Source: JANQKX01 sp039028695
Lineage (GTDB): Bacteria > Pseudomonadota > Alphaproteobacteria > Kiloniellales > Kiloniellaceae
Assembly (NCBI GenBank): GCA_039028695.1
Contig: JBCCHN010000145.1
Coordinates: forward strand, 1-13,095
Reading direction: 5' to 3'
DNA: 13,095 nucleotides
Shown: piece by piece, positions 6,231-13,095 of the stretch
Position numbering within the stretch: position 1 is the stretch's first letter
Layout of the letters: each line of letters begins with the position of its first letter
Notes under the pieces: model-generated
The model's input: only the letters and a program-made list of their open reading frames with translations
What the model was told of the DNA's origin: nothing
The model's database searches: none
Translations under genes and position numbers: made by a program

Positions 6231-7538
6231 ATGTCGGTGCGTTACCTAAAAAAAGCGGAAAAAACATCAGCCACTGGCGAACAGGATGTCCGCGAGACTG
6301 TTCAATCTATCCTCAACGATATTGAGGCTGGCGGTGAGGAAAAAGCGCGCGAGTACGCCGAGAAATTCGATAAGTGGACGGGAGACATTGTTGTCAGCGC
6401 CGAGGATATGGCGGCGGCCGCAGATAAGGTGCCGACCCAACTAAAGGAAGACATTGCCTTTGCTTACGACCAGGTGCGGCGCTTTGCCGAGGCGCAAAAG
6501 GCGGCCACCCACGACACCTCTGTCGAGCTGTCGCCTGGCCTTATCGCCGGGCACCGAAACATCCCTATGGCGGCCGCAGGATGCTATGTGCCGGGGGGGC
6601 GTTATGCCCATGTGGCCTCGGCCATCATGTCGGTCACCACTGCCAAAGTCGCCGGCGTGAAAGATATCGTGGCCTGCTCGCCGCCCAAGCCTGGCGAGGG
6701 GCCTAGTCCGGCCATCCTCTATACGCTGGGTCTTTGCGGGGCCGACCGTGTGCTGGCGTTGGGCGGCGTTCAAGGGGTGGCGGCCATGGCCTTTGGTCTC
6801 TTCGGCAGTCAGCCGGCCAATATCCTGGTAGGGCCGGGCAATCAGTTTGTCGCCGAAGCCAAGCGTATTCTCTTCGGGCGTGTTGGCATCGATATGTTCG
6901 CCGGCCCAACGGAGGTAATGGTGATCGCCGACTCCACGGCTGATCCGGAAATTGTCGCCTGGGATTTGGTCGGACAGGCCGAACATGGTTACAACTCCCC
7001 CGCTTGGCTGTTGTCCTTGGATGAGCCTTTGGCGCGAGAGGTCATGGAGCTGGTCCCCAAATTCATCGATGAGTTGCCTGAAACCAACCGGGTGAACGCC
7101 GAGGCGGCCTGGCGGGACTATGGGGAGGTGATCCTTGTCGACGCCGTTGACGAGGCGGTTGTTGTGTCTGACGACTATGCCTCCGAGCATCTCGAGGTGC
7201 ATTGCGCCGACTTGGATTGGTGGCTGCAGAACCTGTCCAACTATGGCTCGCTGTTTCTTGGCGAGGAAACAACCGTTGCCTTTGGGGATAAAGCCTCCGG
7301 CCCCAATCATATTTTGCCCACCAAGAGGGCGGCTCACTATACAGGAGGCTTGTCGGTTGGGAAGTTCATGAAAACGGTAACCTGGCAACGCATGACCCGC
7401 GAGGCCAATCGGGATATTGCTCAGGTGACAGCGCGCATCTCGCGCCTGGAAGGTATGGAAGGCCATGCCAAAACCGCTGATATTCGACTGGAAAAATGGT
7501 TCCCCGAGGAGCAATTTAATCTGTCGGCAACGGGATAA
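6231..7538 (+). CDS. hpsN: Sulfopropanediol 3-dehydrogenase (HisD-like)
   Basis: A 435-residue member of the histidinol dehydrogenase superfamily, proposed to oxidise (R)-DHPS with two NAD+ through the bound aldehyde to (R)-3-sulfolactate (EC 1.1.1.308). The superfamily's active site is intact by alignment from memory to HisD: zinc ligands Q249 and H252 (GQAEHG), D353 (FGDKASGPNH) and H412 (EGHAKT), and the catalytic pair E319-H320 (SEHLEVH). NAD-site blocks CYVPGGRYAH (118-127) and GPGNQFVAEAKR (201-212) are present. Around the substrate site it departs from true HisD, with QAEHGYNSPAWL where HisD has QAEHD; this variant is typical of the HpsN branch. It sits among a TRAP transporter and sulfolactate sulfo-lyase, not histidine genes. 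A GAGAGG box is ten bases before the ATG. Automatic pipelines are likely to mislabel it histidinol dehydrogenase. Confidence 0.88.
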   Translation: MSVRYLKKAEKTSATGEQDVRETVQSILNDIEAGGEEKAREYAEKFDKWTGDIVVSAEDMAAAADKVPTQLKEDIAFAYDQVRRFAEAQKAATHDTSVELSPGLIAGHRNIPMAAAGCYVPGGRYAHVASAIMSVTTAKVAGVKDIVACSPPKPGEGPSPAILYTLGLCGADRVLALGGVQGVAAMAFGLFGSQPANILVGPGNQFVAEAKRILFGRVGIDMFAGPTEVMVIADSTADPEIVAWDLVGQAEHGYNSPAWLLSLDEPLAREVMELVPKFIDELPETNRVNAEAAWRDYGEVILVDAVDEAVVVSDDYASEHLEVHCADLDWWLQNLSNYGSLFLGEETTVAFGDKASGPNHILPTKRAAHYTGGLSVGKFMKTVTWQRMTREANRDIAQVTARISRLEGMEGHAKTADIRLEKWFPEEQFNLSATG

Positions 7539-7584
7539 GGAAGCCCGACAGGCTTTGGCCTGAGGTGATACTTCAGGGGCTGAT

Positions 7585-8355
7585 ATGTCACGGAATTGGG
7601 ATTTGTTTGATCTAACCGGAAAGCGTGCTTGTATCACGGGAGCAAGTTCTGGCATTGGCCAGGCCTTGGCCAGCGGTTTGGCTGTGGCCGGAGCAAGTGT
7701 CGTTGGTGTTGCAAGGCGCAGTGATGCTCTCGAAACTTGGCAGGAAAAGTCGCGGGACCGCGGCTTGAAAGTGGATATTTTAGCCGCAGACCTCGGAAGC
7801 CCAGCAAGTGCGGCGGATGTCGCTCAACAGGTGGGCGCTCTCTTTGGCATGCCCGACATCTTGATCAATGCGGCAGGTGTCAATGCGCGCCGGCCCGCCG
7901 ACGAGATTACCGTTGACGAATGGCGCCGTGTCCTGGATCTGAATTTGTCGACACCCTTTTTCCTGGCCCAGGCTTTTGTGCCGGCCATGCAGGCCAAGGC
8001 TTGGGGTCGGATCATTAATATCGCGTCCCTCCAATCTCAACGCGCCTTTACCAACGGTATTTCCTATGGTGCCTCCAAGGGGGGCGTCACTCAGCTCACT
8101 CGTGCGATGGCCGAGGCTTGGTCCCGCGATGGTATTCTTTGCAATGCGATCGCTCCCGGATTTTTTCCGACGCCGCTTACCGGTCCGGTTTACGAAGACC
8201 CTGCGGCCGTAGCTCGCTTGGCGGCACAGACCTGCGTGGGCCGCAACGGTGAATTGGCGGATCTGGTTGGCCCGGCGGTCTTTTTCGCGTCCGAGGCCTC
8301 GCGCTATGTTACCGGCCAGGTCCTATATGTCGACGGTGGATTTACGGCGAAGTGA
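7585..8355 (+). CDS. hpsO: Short-chain dehydrogenase/reductase, probable DHPS 2-dehydrogenase
   Basis: A 256-residue classical SDR. The nucleotide-binding motif TGASSGIG is at 18-25, NAAG at 95-98, and the catalytic set is S148, Y161, K165 (YGASK), with N120 (LDLNLS) completing the tetrad. The C-terminus has the usual YVTGQVLYVDGGF. Family membership is certain. The assignment to HpsO rests on the position between hpsN and a zinc dehydrogenase in a DHPS operon: in Cupriavidus pinatubonensis, HpsO and HpsP are the proposed pair that turns (S)-DHPS into (R)-DHPS through the 2-keto compound, because HpsN accepts only the R form. The ATG follows CAGGGG. It is 46 bases after hpsN, a gap holding a small five-bp hairpin (AAGCC/GGCTT at 7541-7555), and six bases before hpsP. 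Confidence 0.82.
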   Translation: MSRNWDLFDLTGKRACITGASSGIGQALASGLAVAGASVVGVARRSDALETWQEKSRDRGLKVDILAADLGSPASAADVAQQVGALFGMPDILINAAGVNARRPADEITVDEWRRVLDLNLSTPFFLAQAFVPAMQAKAWGRIINIASLQSQRAFTNGISYGASKGGVTQLTRAMAEAWSRDGILCNAIAPGFFPTPLTGPVYEDPAAVARLAAQTCVGRNGELADLVGPAVFFASEASRYVTGQVLYVDGGFTAK

Positions 8356-8361
8356 GGCCCT

Positions 8362-9372
8362 ATGAAAGCGCTTGTCTATACCGCACCGCGAACGGTCGAA
8401 TACCGTGACATACCCGACCCCCATTGTCAGGGCGACGAGATATTGGTTCGGGTTTCCGCGGTGGGCATTTGTGGCTCGGATATGCACGCCTACTTGGGGC
8501 ATGATGCGCGGCGACCGGCCCCCTTGATCCTGGGGCATGAGGCGGCCGGCATTGCTCTATCGGGCCGGCACAAAGGAGCGGCCGTGGTCATCAACCCCCT
8601 GGTATCCTGTAACGCTTGCGTTGCCTGCCTTGCCGGGCGGGGCAACCTTTGCGCCAGCCGTGAAATCATTTCCATGGCGCCGCGCCAGGGGGCCTTTGCC
8701 CAATTGGTTTCCATCCCGGAACGAAACCTGGTTCTGGTGCCGGACGGCATGAACCAGACCACAGCGGCCCTGGCCGAGCCCATGGCAACAGCCTGGCACG
8801 CCGTGACCAAGGCTGCGTCGACGGCGCCCCGTCCCTTGGCCGAGGTTCATGCCTTGGTATTTGGCGGCGGCGCGGTGGGCTTTTCGGCGGCTCTTTGCCT
8901 GCGTGCCCAAGGCTGTCGACAGATCACCTTGGCCGAGACCAATGAACTGCGCCGCCGTACGGTTAAAAAAGCTGATATCTGCCGGGTGGTTGACCCGACT
9001 GAGCCGGATGCGCTTGGGGAAAACACGGTAGAGGTGGTGATCGACTGCGTTGGCGCGAAAGCAACCCGTCGAGGTGCCACGGCGGCGATTCAGCCGGGCG
9101 GCGTCATCATACACGTGGGGCTTTCCGACGGCGAAGACGGCATGGATGTGCGCAAGATGACCCTGCAGGAGGTCACATTCATCGGAACCTACACTTACAC
9201 GATGGAAGATTTCCGGGCGACCGTGGCAGCGATGAATGCCGGTGCCTTGGGGCCGTTGGACTGGCATGAGCAACGCGACCTTGCCGAGGGGGGAGTGGCC
9301 TTTGAAGATCTGCTGGCCGGCCGCACCGCTTCCTCAAAAATCATTCTCCGACCCGAGGGAAGCCCCGCTTAA
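8362..9372 (+). CDS. hpsP: Zinc-dependent alcohol dehydrogenase, probable DHPS 2-dehydrogenase
   Basis: A 336-residue medium-chain dehydrogenase of the sorbitol/threonine dehydrogenase branch. Catalytic zinc ligands are C37 (GICGSD), H59 and E60 (GHE), with E139 (LAEP) in the usual fourth position. The structural zinc lobe has all four cysteines (C83, C86, C89, C97). The Rossmann motif is FGGGAVG at 167-173. It starts six bases after hpsO, so the two are translated together. By context it is the second partner in C2 epimerisation of DHPS; which enantiomer each enzyme handles cannot be read from sequence. Sorbitol or threonine dehydrogenase activity is the generic alternative. A 60-base gap follows before suyA. 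Confidence 0.82.
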   Translation: MKALVYTAPRTVEYRDIPDPHCQGDEILVRVSAVGICGSDMHAYLGHDARRPAPLILGHEAAGIALSGRHKGAAVVINPLVSCNACVACLAGRGNLCASREIISMAPRQGAFAQLVSIPERNLVLVPDGMNQTTAALAEPMATAWHAVTKAASTAPRPLAEVHALVFGGGAVGFSAALCLRAQGCRQITLAETNELRRRTVKKADICRVVDPTEPDALGENTVEVVIDCVGAKATRRGATAAIQPGGVIIHVGLSDGEDGMDVRKMTLQEVTFIGTYTYTMEDFRATVAAMNAGALGPLDWHEQRDLAEGGVAFEDLLAGRTASSKIILRPEGSPA

Positions 9373-9432
9373 GGGCTTGTTCCAAGTTTGGGCCGGTGAT
9401 CAAATTCGAAGATGTGGAAAAGGAGAGAGTGA

Positions 9433-9720
9433 GTGAGTATTCCCCATTTTATTGTTCACGATCAGGCCGATACGGTCGGGGTGATCGTCGTGGAAGGGGT
9501 TCAGGGCGATATGGAACTGGACGGCTGGGTCATGGAAAACAACAGCCGCATTAAGGTCGTTGCCATGTCGGACATTCCCTTGGGCCACAAGATTGCCTTG
9601 GACGAGATCAAGGCCGGCGACACCATCATTAAGTACGGGCACGATATCGGCAAGGCGGTCGACGATATCGCGACGGGTGGCCATGCCCATGTTCACAATA
9701 TCAAGACAAAGAAGTGGTAA
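9433..9720 (+). CDS. suyA: (2R)-sulfolactate sulfo-lyase, small (alpha) subunit
   Basis: A 95-residue SAF-domain protein, the small subunit of the sulfo-lyase that splits (R)-3-sulfolactate into pyruvate and sulfite (EC 4.4.1.24). It corresponds to the N-terminal domain of UxaA/altronate dehydratase-type enzymes. Conserved stretches are HDQADTVGV near the N-terminus, IPLGHKIAL in the middle, and the ending GGHAHVHNIKTKKW, a tail I recognise from SuyA. The start is GTG at 9433, with AGGAG about eight bases upstream; no ATG is available. It is encoded as a separate protein, as in known SuyAB, and its stop is five bases before the preferred suyB start, so the subunits should be made in equal amounts. 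Located in the cytoplasm. Confidence 0.9.
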   Translation: MSIPHFIVHDQADTVGVIVVEGVQGDMELDGWVMENNSRIKVVAMSDIPLGHKIALDEIKAGDTIIKYGHDIGKAVDDIATGGHAHVHNIKTKKW

Positions 9721-9725
9721 GCGGC

Positions 9726-10895
9726 ATGTCGACGAAAAGTTTTTTTGGGTATCGCCGGGACAATGGCCGAGTTGGCATCCGCAATCATGTCGTGATCCTG
9801 CCGTTGGATGATTTATCGAACGCGGCCAGCGAGAAGGTTGCCAACAATATCGACGGTTGCATGGCCCTTCCCCATCACTATGGCCGCCTTCAGTTCGGCG
9901 AGGATCTAGAGCTGCACTTTCGCACCCTGATCGGTACGGGCTGCAATCCCAATGTGGCGGCGGTGATCGTCATTGGTATCGAGCCCAAATGGACGGGCCG
10001 GGTGGTTGACGGCATTCGCGCGACGGGAAAACCGGTCGAGGGCTTCGCCATCGAGGGTCATGGCGAAATCAAAACCGTGGCCGATGCTTCGCGCAAGGCC
10101 AAGGAGTTCGTGCAGTGGGCCACCGAGTTACAGCGCGAGCCCTGCGATGTCTCCGAGCTTTGGATTTCCACGAAATGCGGCGAGTCGGACACCACTTCGG
10201 GCTTGGCCTCTTGTCCAACGGTGGGGAACCTCATCGATAAGATGGACGAGGTTGGCGCCTATACCTGTTTTGGTGAAACATCCGAGCTAACCGGCGCGGA
10301 AAAGGTTTGCGCCGAGCGTGCGGCATCGCCTGAGGTTGGTGAAAAGTTCATGCGAACCTGGCAGGCTTACATGGACGAGGTCATTGAACCCCACAAAACT
10401 TCGGATCTGTCGGAAAGCCAGCCCACCGCGGGCAACATTGCGGGCGGCCTGACGACGATTGAAGAAAAGGCCTTTGGCAACTTGCAAAAGATTGGCAAAA
10501 AGGCCCGCTTTATCGATGTCCTGACGCCGGCCGAGGCGCCGGAAAAGGGGCCCGGGCTCTATTTCATGGACACCTCATCGGCGGCGGCCGAATGCGTGAC
10601 CTTGCAGGCGGCGGCTGGCTTTGTGGTGCATCTTTTCCCGACGGGCCAGGGTAATATTATCGGCAATCCCATCGAGCCGGTGGTCAAGTTGACTGCGAAT
10701 CCAAAGACCGTGCGTGAGATGGGCGAACATGTAGACCTGGACTGCTCCGGTATTTTGCGCGGCGAGATGGATTTGGATCAGGCCGGCGATGCGCTCATCG
10801 ATATCACGCTCCGGACCTGCAACGGTCGCATAACGGCTGCCGAAGCTTTGAAACACCGTGAATACGTGATGACCAAGCTCTATCGCAGCGCCTGA
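9726..10895 (+). CDS. suyB: (2R)-sulfolactate sulfo-lyase, large (beta) subunit
   Basis: A 389-residue catalytic subunit of the UxaA/GarD superfamily. It begins with FFGYRRDNGRVGIRNHVVIL and contains the blocks GTGCNPN (70-76), STKCGESDTTSGLASCPTVG (148-167), and FPTGQGNIIGNPIEPVVKLT (304-323). Superfamily members bind a divalent metal, often iron, and perform beta-elimination; here the leaving group is sulfite. The cysteines at 73, 151 and 163 sit in conserved motifs and are candidates for metal binding. The ATG at 9726 is chosen because it gives the family N-terminus; a GTG at 9714 would overlap suyA and add four residues. It is the last gene of the operon, and converges on yggS. Altronate or galactarate dehydratase is the generic alternative, made unlikely by the DHPS genes upstream and the separate SuyA-like subunit. 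Confidence 0.9.
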   Translation: MSTKSFFGYRRDNGRVGIRNHVVILPLDDLSNAASEKVANNIDGCMALPHHYGRLQFGEDLELHFRTLIGTGCNPNVAAVIVIGIEPKWTGRVVDGIRATGKPVEGFAIEGHGEIKTVADASRKAKEFVQWATELQREPCDVSELWISTKCGESDTTSGLASCPTVGNLIDKMDEVGAYTCFGETSELTGAEKVCAERAASPEVGEKFMRTWQAYMDEVIEPHKTSDLSESQPTAGNIAGGLTTIEEKAFGNLQKIGKKARFIDVLTPAEAPEKGPGLYFMDTSSAAAECVTLQAAAGFVVHLFPTGQGNIIGNPIEPVVKLTANPKTVREMGEHVDLDCSGILRGEMDLDQAGDALIDITLRTCNGRITAAEALKHREYVMTKLYRSA

Positions 10896-10919
10896 TCGAC
10901 CGGGTTGAAGGCTTGGCGC

Positions 10920-10956
10920 TTGGGCCGCGATTATGGTTTGACCTGTCGCGGCCCAA
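10920..10956. repeat. Perfect inverted repeat at the suyB/yggS convergent junction
   Basis: TTGGGCCGCGA (10920-10930) and TCGCGGCCCAA (10946-10956) form an 11-bp perfect stem with a 15-base loop. The yggS stop codon lies in the loop and the right arm codes the end of YggS. It is the only strong structure after suyB, so it may end or protect both transcripts, but there is no T-run on the 3' side of the stem on either strand, so it is not a textbook intrinsic terminator. Confidence 0.5.
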
Positions 10957-11620
10957 AAACGCCCGTGCCCACACGAACTGAGGTAGCGCCGAAGCGGATC
11001 GCAGTTTCGTAGTCCGAGCTCATGCCCATGGACAAAGCCTTCAGGTCATGTTGCTTGGCGAGTTTCACCAAGAGGGCAAAGTGCAGGGCCGGCGGCTCGT
11101 CTTGAGGCGGGATGCACATCAGTCCCACGACGGGAAGGCTCAGCTCCTGCCGAGCCAAGGTGAGCAGAGCGGGTAGATCTGCCGGTACGACACCGGCCTT
11201 TTGCGGCTCCTCGCCGGTGTTCACCTGGATCAGGCAGTCAGGCCGCTTTTGGCAGTGCTCCATTTCCTTGGCCAGGACCCGCGCCAATTTCGGCCGGTCC
11301 AAGCTTTCGATCACGTCGAATAGTTCGACCGCTTGTCGGGCTTTGTTGGTTTGCAAGGGCCCGATAAGGTGGACGCGTAGGGAACGGTGATGTTGCTTGA
11401 GGGCGGGGAATTTCTCCTGGGCTTCTTGAACCCGATTTTCTCCAAAGACCAGCTGACCGCTTTGAAGTGCCGCCTCAACGGCTTGGGCGGGCTGCGTCTT
11501 ACTGACCGCCACCAATTCAACGGAGTCGGCTGGCCGCTGTGCTTCCTTTGCCGCCACGGCGATCTTGGTGTGCACCGTCTCCAAATTGGCGCTGACAATC
11601 ATTGGGTCCAAGGGGTGCAC
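10931..11620 (-). CDS. yggS: YggS/PROSC family pyridoxal phosphate homeostasis protein
   Basis: A cytoplasmic PLP-binding protein of the alanine racemase N-terminal fold that buffers free PLP and has no known catalytic role. With the GTG start at 11620 it is 229 residues: the PLP Lys is K41 in VAVSKTQP, followed by GENRVQE (60-66), HLIGPLQTNK (84-93), SMGMSSD (197-203, phosphate contact) and RVGTGVFG at the C-terminus. Start choice is open. GTG 11620 has GGAGG five bases upstream; ATG 11602 best fits the family N-terminus but lacks a close ribosome-binding site; a further GTG is at 11641. It is downstream of the oxygenase gene on the same strand and is probably cotranscribed with it. This is a normal housekeeping gene marking the right border of the sulfonate island. 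Confidence 0.92.
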   Translation of the reverse strand: MHPLDPMIVSANLETVHTKIAVAAKEAQRPADSVELVAVSKTQPAQAVEAALQSGQLVFGENRVQEAQEKFPALKQHHRSLRVHLIGPLQTNKARQAVELFDVIESLDRPKLARVLAKEMEHCQKRPDCLIQVNTGEEPQKAGVVPADLPALLTLARQELSLPVVGLMCIPPQDEPPALHFALLVKLAKQHDLKALSMGMSSDYETAIRFGATSVRVGTGVFGPRQVKP

Positions 11621-11677
11621 GGTCTCCTCCAAAAGGCCCACGGCGTGACCGTCTAGGGCACGGGGCCTAAAAAAGAA

Positions 11678-12277
11678 TCAACGAATGTGTGGCCCGCCGA
11701 TCCAGCCCACCAACGAAAAGCGCGTTCCCCGGATCACCGGCTTTACCCGATGCACCACATAGGTTGGAAAGAGGATCATCGCCCCTTGGCTCTTTGGAAA
11801 AGCAAAGGGGTCCGGGTTCGCCAGAATCTCTAATTCACCGCCCTCGTAATCCTGCTGGTCACTGAGCTGAATGGTGAAGGTCAGTTTGCGAATGCTAAAG
11901 CGCCCGGGTCCAAAGTCCATGTGCCAGTCTTGGAAATGGCCCTCGTCGTAGCGCGTGACCTGCAGCCGCTCGGTAAAGCCTACCAGGTCCATACGATAGG
12001 TGGTGGCGTTCACCTGTTTCACCACGTCCATGGCCCGTTGAAAGATCCACTGATGTTCCGGCTTATCGATGCCAAGCCAATCGACCTGACATTTTCGATG
12101 ATCTTGGTCCTGCTGCACGCCGGTAACGTGGCCAGGCTTCATCTCCCCGCAAAGGTCGATAATTTTGGCGCATTCTTCAGGCGAAAAAATGTTTTCCCCG
12201 GCCACGCCCGCTCGCCAGTTGGGCAATCTGGGAAGCTGTGGGCTTGCGTCAGTGCTCTGAGATGTCTGTGAGGTCAT
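11678..12277 (-). CDS. 2OG-Fe(II) oxygenase, prolyl 4-hydroxylase-like domain protein
   Basis: A 199-residue single-domain oxygenase of the prolyl 4-hydroxylase type. The iron triad is visible: H119 and D121 (WHMDFG) and H176 (YVVHRVKP), with R186 (RGTRFSLVGW) as the 2-oxoglutarate-binding residue ten positions later. YEGGELEI between them is the usual family strand. The start at ATG 12277 is supported by GGGAG four bases upstream; the frame stays open upstream to 12505, but that part has no domain character. The gene lies 57 bases before yggS on the same strand. The target (a protein side chain or a free small molecule) cannot be predicted. The short form, lacking extra domains, resembles PKHD-type hydroxylases of marine bacteria and phages. 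Confidence 0.85.
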   Translation of the reverse strand: MTSQTSQSTDASPQLPRLPNWRAGVAGENIFSPEECAKIIDLCGEMKPGHVTGVQQDQDHRKCQVDWLGIDKPEHQWIFQRAMDVVKQVNATTYRMDLVGFTERLQVTRYDEGHFQDWHMDFGPGRFSIRKLTFTIQLSDQQDYEGGELEILANPDPFAFPKSQGAMILFPTYVVHRVKPVIRGTRFSLVGWIGGPHIR

Positions 12278-12858
12278 GTAACTCCCGCCTGTGGGGAAAA
12301 AGGTTTCAAGGGGATCACACCTCTGTTTATGGAGGTGAACCCGATGTCTGTTGGATCGGATATTCAATAGGTAAGAGTTATCTTTGCTTTGAAAAGCTTG
12401 CAATTGGAATTTTTGCCCTTCCCGTTTTGCTTGGAGGTTATTGAGCTTTTCCAGGAATGAAATCTTCGCCGTGCAAGGTGATCCAATCTTGGAAAAAAGG
12501 GCCAACGGAATGGACTAAATGACTCGGTATGGATTTTATCATCGGTAAGGAGAGTGATGAACCAAGCGCAGAAGCCGTATTGGGTGGAAGCCGCCGCGCT
12601 CGGAAAAGGTTGGTCGGAGCGGAGCAGCTCAAAGGGTTTCTCTCAAGAGCGCGGCAGCTGACGGGGGTCGCCGCGCCGCATGGCTGGTGATCCGTTCCTC
12701 TTTACCTTTTTTTGACCGCTCCGGTGCTCGTGGGCATGGGAAGGCTGTTTCAGCCCCGCGACACGACACGGCAGCAACTATTAAAAAAGGCACATGCAAA
12801 AAGGGGCGGGAAATCCCGCCCCTTTTCAGTCCGAAAAACTTTCGGAGGGTAACGATGC
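12278..12858. other. Intergenic stretch of about 580 bases without a convincing gene
   Basis: The left part (to about 12480) is AT-richer and is probably the leader and promoter region of the oxygenase gene; it holds a six-bp hairpin CACCTC/GAGGTG at 12318-12337. The middle contains a possible 34-residue + strand frame at 12557-12661 (MNQAQKPYWVEAAALGKGW and so on) with AAGGAG four bases before its ATG, followed by a weak five-bp stem (12686-12706) and seven Ts (12707-12713). An overlapping 53-residue frame at 12529-12690 lacks a ribosome-binding site. The right end holds the porin terminator. I see no tRNA, repeat array or mobile element. Confidence 0.6.
12799..12826 (-). terminator. Intrinsic terminator of the porin gene
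   Basis: AAAAGGGGCGGGA (12799-12811) pairs perfectly with TCCCGCCCCTTTT (12814-12826), giving a very GC-rich stem with a minimal loop. Read on the minus strand the stem is followed by five Ts (complement of 12798-12802), 32 bases after the porin stop. On the plus strand there are four Ts, so it could act in both directions. Confidence 0.88.
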
Positions 12859-13095
12859 TTAGAAGCTGATGCTCATCGCAACGATACCGGCATAACCATC
12901 GGTCTTGAAGCCACTGGATGTTTCCCATTCAGTATACAAGATCGACGCGCTGGTGCTGATGCCCGGGCCGACTTGATAACCGACACCGATCTGCGCAGAC
13001 GTCAAATTCTGATCGTCGGCACCCGTACCGTCGGTTTCACTGAGGAAGCCATCGATACCAACCGACCAAGGACCGGTCGCATAGCTCACGCCAGC
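12859..13095 (-). CDS. Outer-membrane porin, C-terminal part only
   Basis: The frame is open from the right edge to a TAA at 12859-12861 and gives the last 78 residues of a beta-barrel protein; the start lies outside the window. Alternating polar and hydrophobic strands are visible (SYATGPWSVGIDGF, LTSAQIGVGYQVGPGISTSASILYTEW, GYAGIVAMSISF), and the protein ends in Phe, the signal recognised by the BAM outer-membrane insertion machinery. The block YATGPWSVG is typical of alphaproteobacterial general porins. A strong terminator follows the stop. Pore specificity cannot be judged from the fragment. Confidence 0.8.
   Translation of the reverse strand, partial: AGVSYATGPWSVGIDGFLSETDGTGADDQNLTSAQIGVGYQVGPGISTSASILYTEWETSSGFKTDGYAGIVAMSISF

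Noticed and set aside
6231..7538. Histidinol dehydrogenase of histidine biosynthesis
   Set aside because: The active-site variant QAEHGYNSP, and neighbours that are a TRAP transporter, two further dehydrogenases and a sulfolactate sulfo-lyase, fit HpsN; there is no other his gene in the window.
6441..7655. Long minus-strand open frame of 404 codons opposite hpsN
   Set aside because: It is low-complexity in character, matches no family, and overlaps a gene with a fully recognisable active site; it is a GC-driven antisense shadow.
9433..10895. Altronate or galactarate dehydratase
   Set aside because: The small and large parts are separate proteins with SuyA/SuyB-type sequence features, and no hexuronate genes are present; the upstream enzymes make sulfolactate.
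12278..12505. 76-residue N-terminal extension of the 2OG oxygenase
   Set aside because: The extension has no domain features and the internal ATG at 12277 has a GGGAG site; the open frame upstream appears accidental.
1..13095. CRISPR array, insertion sequence, phage genes or tRNA
   Set aside because: I looked for regularly spaced repeats, transposase motifs, terminal inverted repeats, integrase and cloverleaf sequences and saw none.

Overview
The window reads as a chromosomal segment of a Gram-negative alphaproteobacterium, probably aquatic or marine. The basis is moderate-to-high GC coding sequence, a TRAP transporter with a Tat-type signal on its binding protein, a porin C-terminus ending in Phe, and the closest remembered resemblance of most proteins to alphaproteobacterial families. 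The exact genus cannot be read from the sequence.

Layout. Left edge (2-1347): the 3' end of a phytanoyl-CoA dioxygenase-family gene (+) converging on a PLP-dependent ammonia-lyase/dehydratase most like EutB of hydroxyectoine degradation (-). Then a LacI-family repressor (-, 1497-2540) is divergent from a nine-gene block on the + strand (2714-10895). The divergent region carries a perfect 20-bp palindrome (2682-2701) next to the first gene of the block and a second, imperfect copy at the 5' end of the repressor gene (2522-2533). Right side (10931-13095): a convergent pair on the minus strand, yggS (PLP homeostasis) and a small 2OG-Fe(II) oxygenase, then about 580 bases with no convincing gene, a strong terminator, and the 3' end of a porin gene (-).

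The centre is a self-contained catabolic operon for the C3 organosulfonate 2,3-dihydroxypropane-1-sulfonate (DHPS, sulfopropanediol). It has the order: small two-helix membrane protein, TRAP transporter DctP-DctQ-DctM, HisD-like dehydrogenase (HpsN), short-chain dehydrogenase (HpsO), zinc alcohol dehydrogenase (HpsP), and the two subunits of sulfolactate sulfo-lyase (SuyA, SuyB). Proposed flow: TRAP uptake of DHPS; HpsO and HpsP interconvert the two enantiomers at C2 through a keto intermediate; HpsN oxidises (R)-DHPS in two steps to (R)-sulfolactate; SuyAB splits this to pyruvate plus sulfite. The individual families and this pathway are known from Cupriavidus and Roseovarius. What is distinctive here is the compact single-operon layout, the LacI repressor with a clear operator, and an uncharacterised small membrane protein as the first gene. 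No sulfite oxidase or sulfite exporter is in the window, so sulfite must be handled elsewhere.

Automatic annotation would likely call hpsN 'histidinol dehydrogenase' and suyAB 'altronate dehydratase/UxaA family'; the operon context argues against both names.
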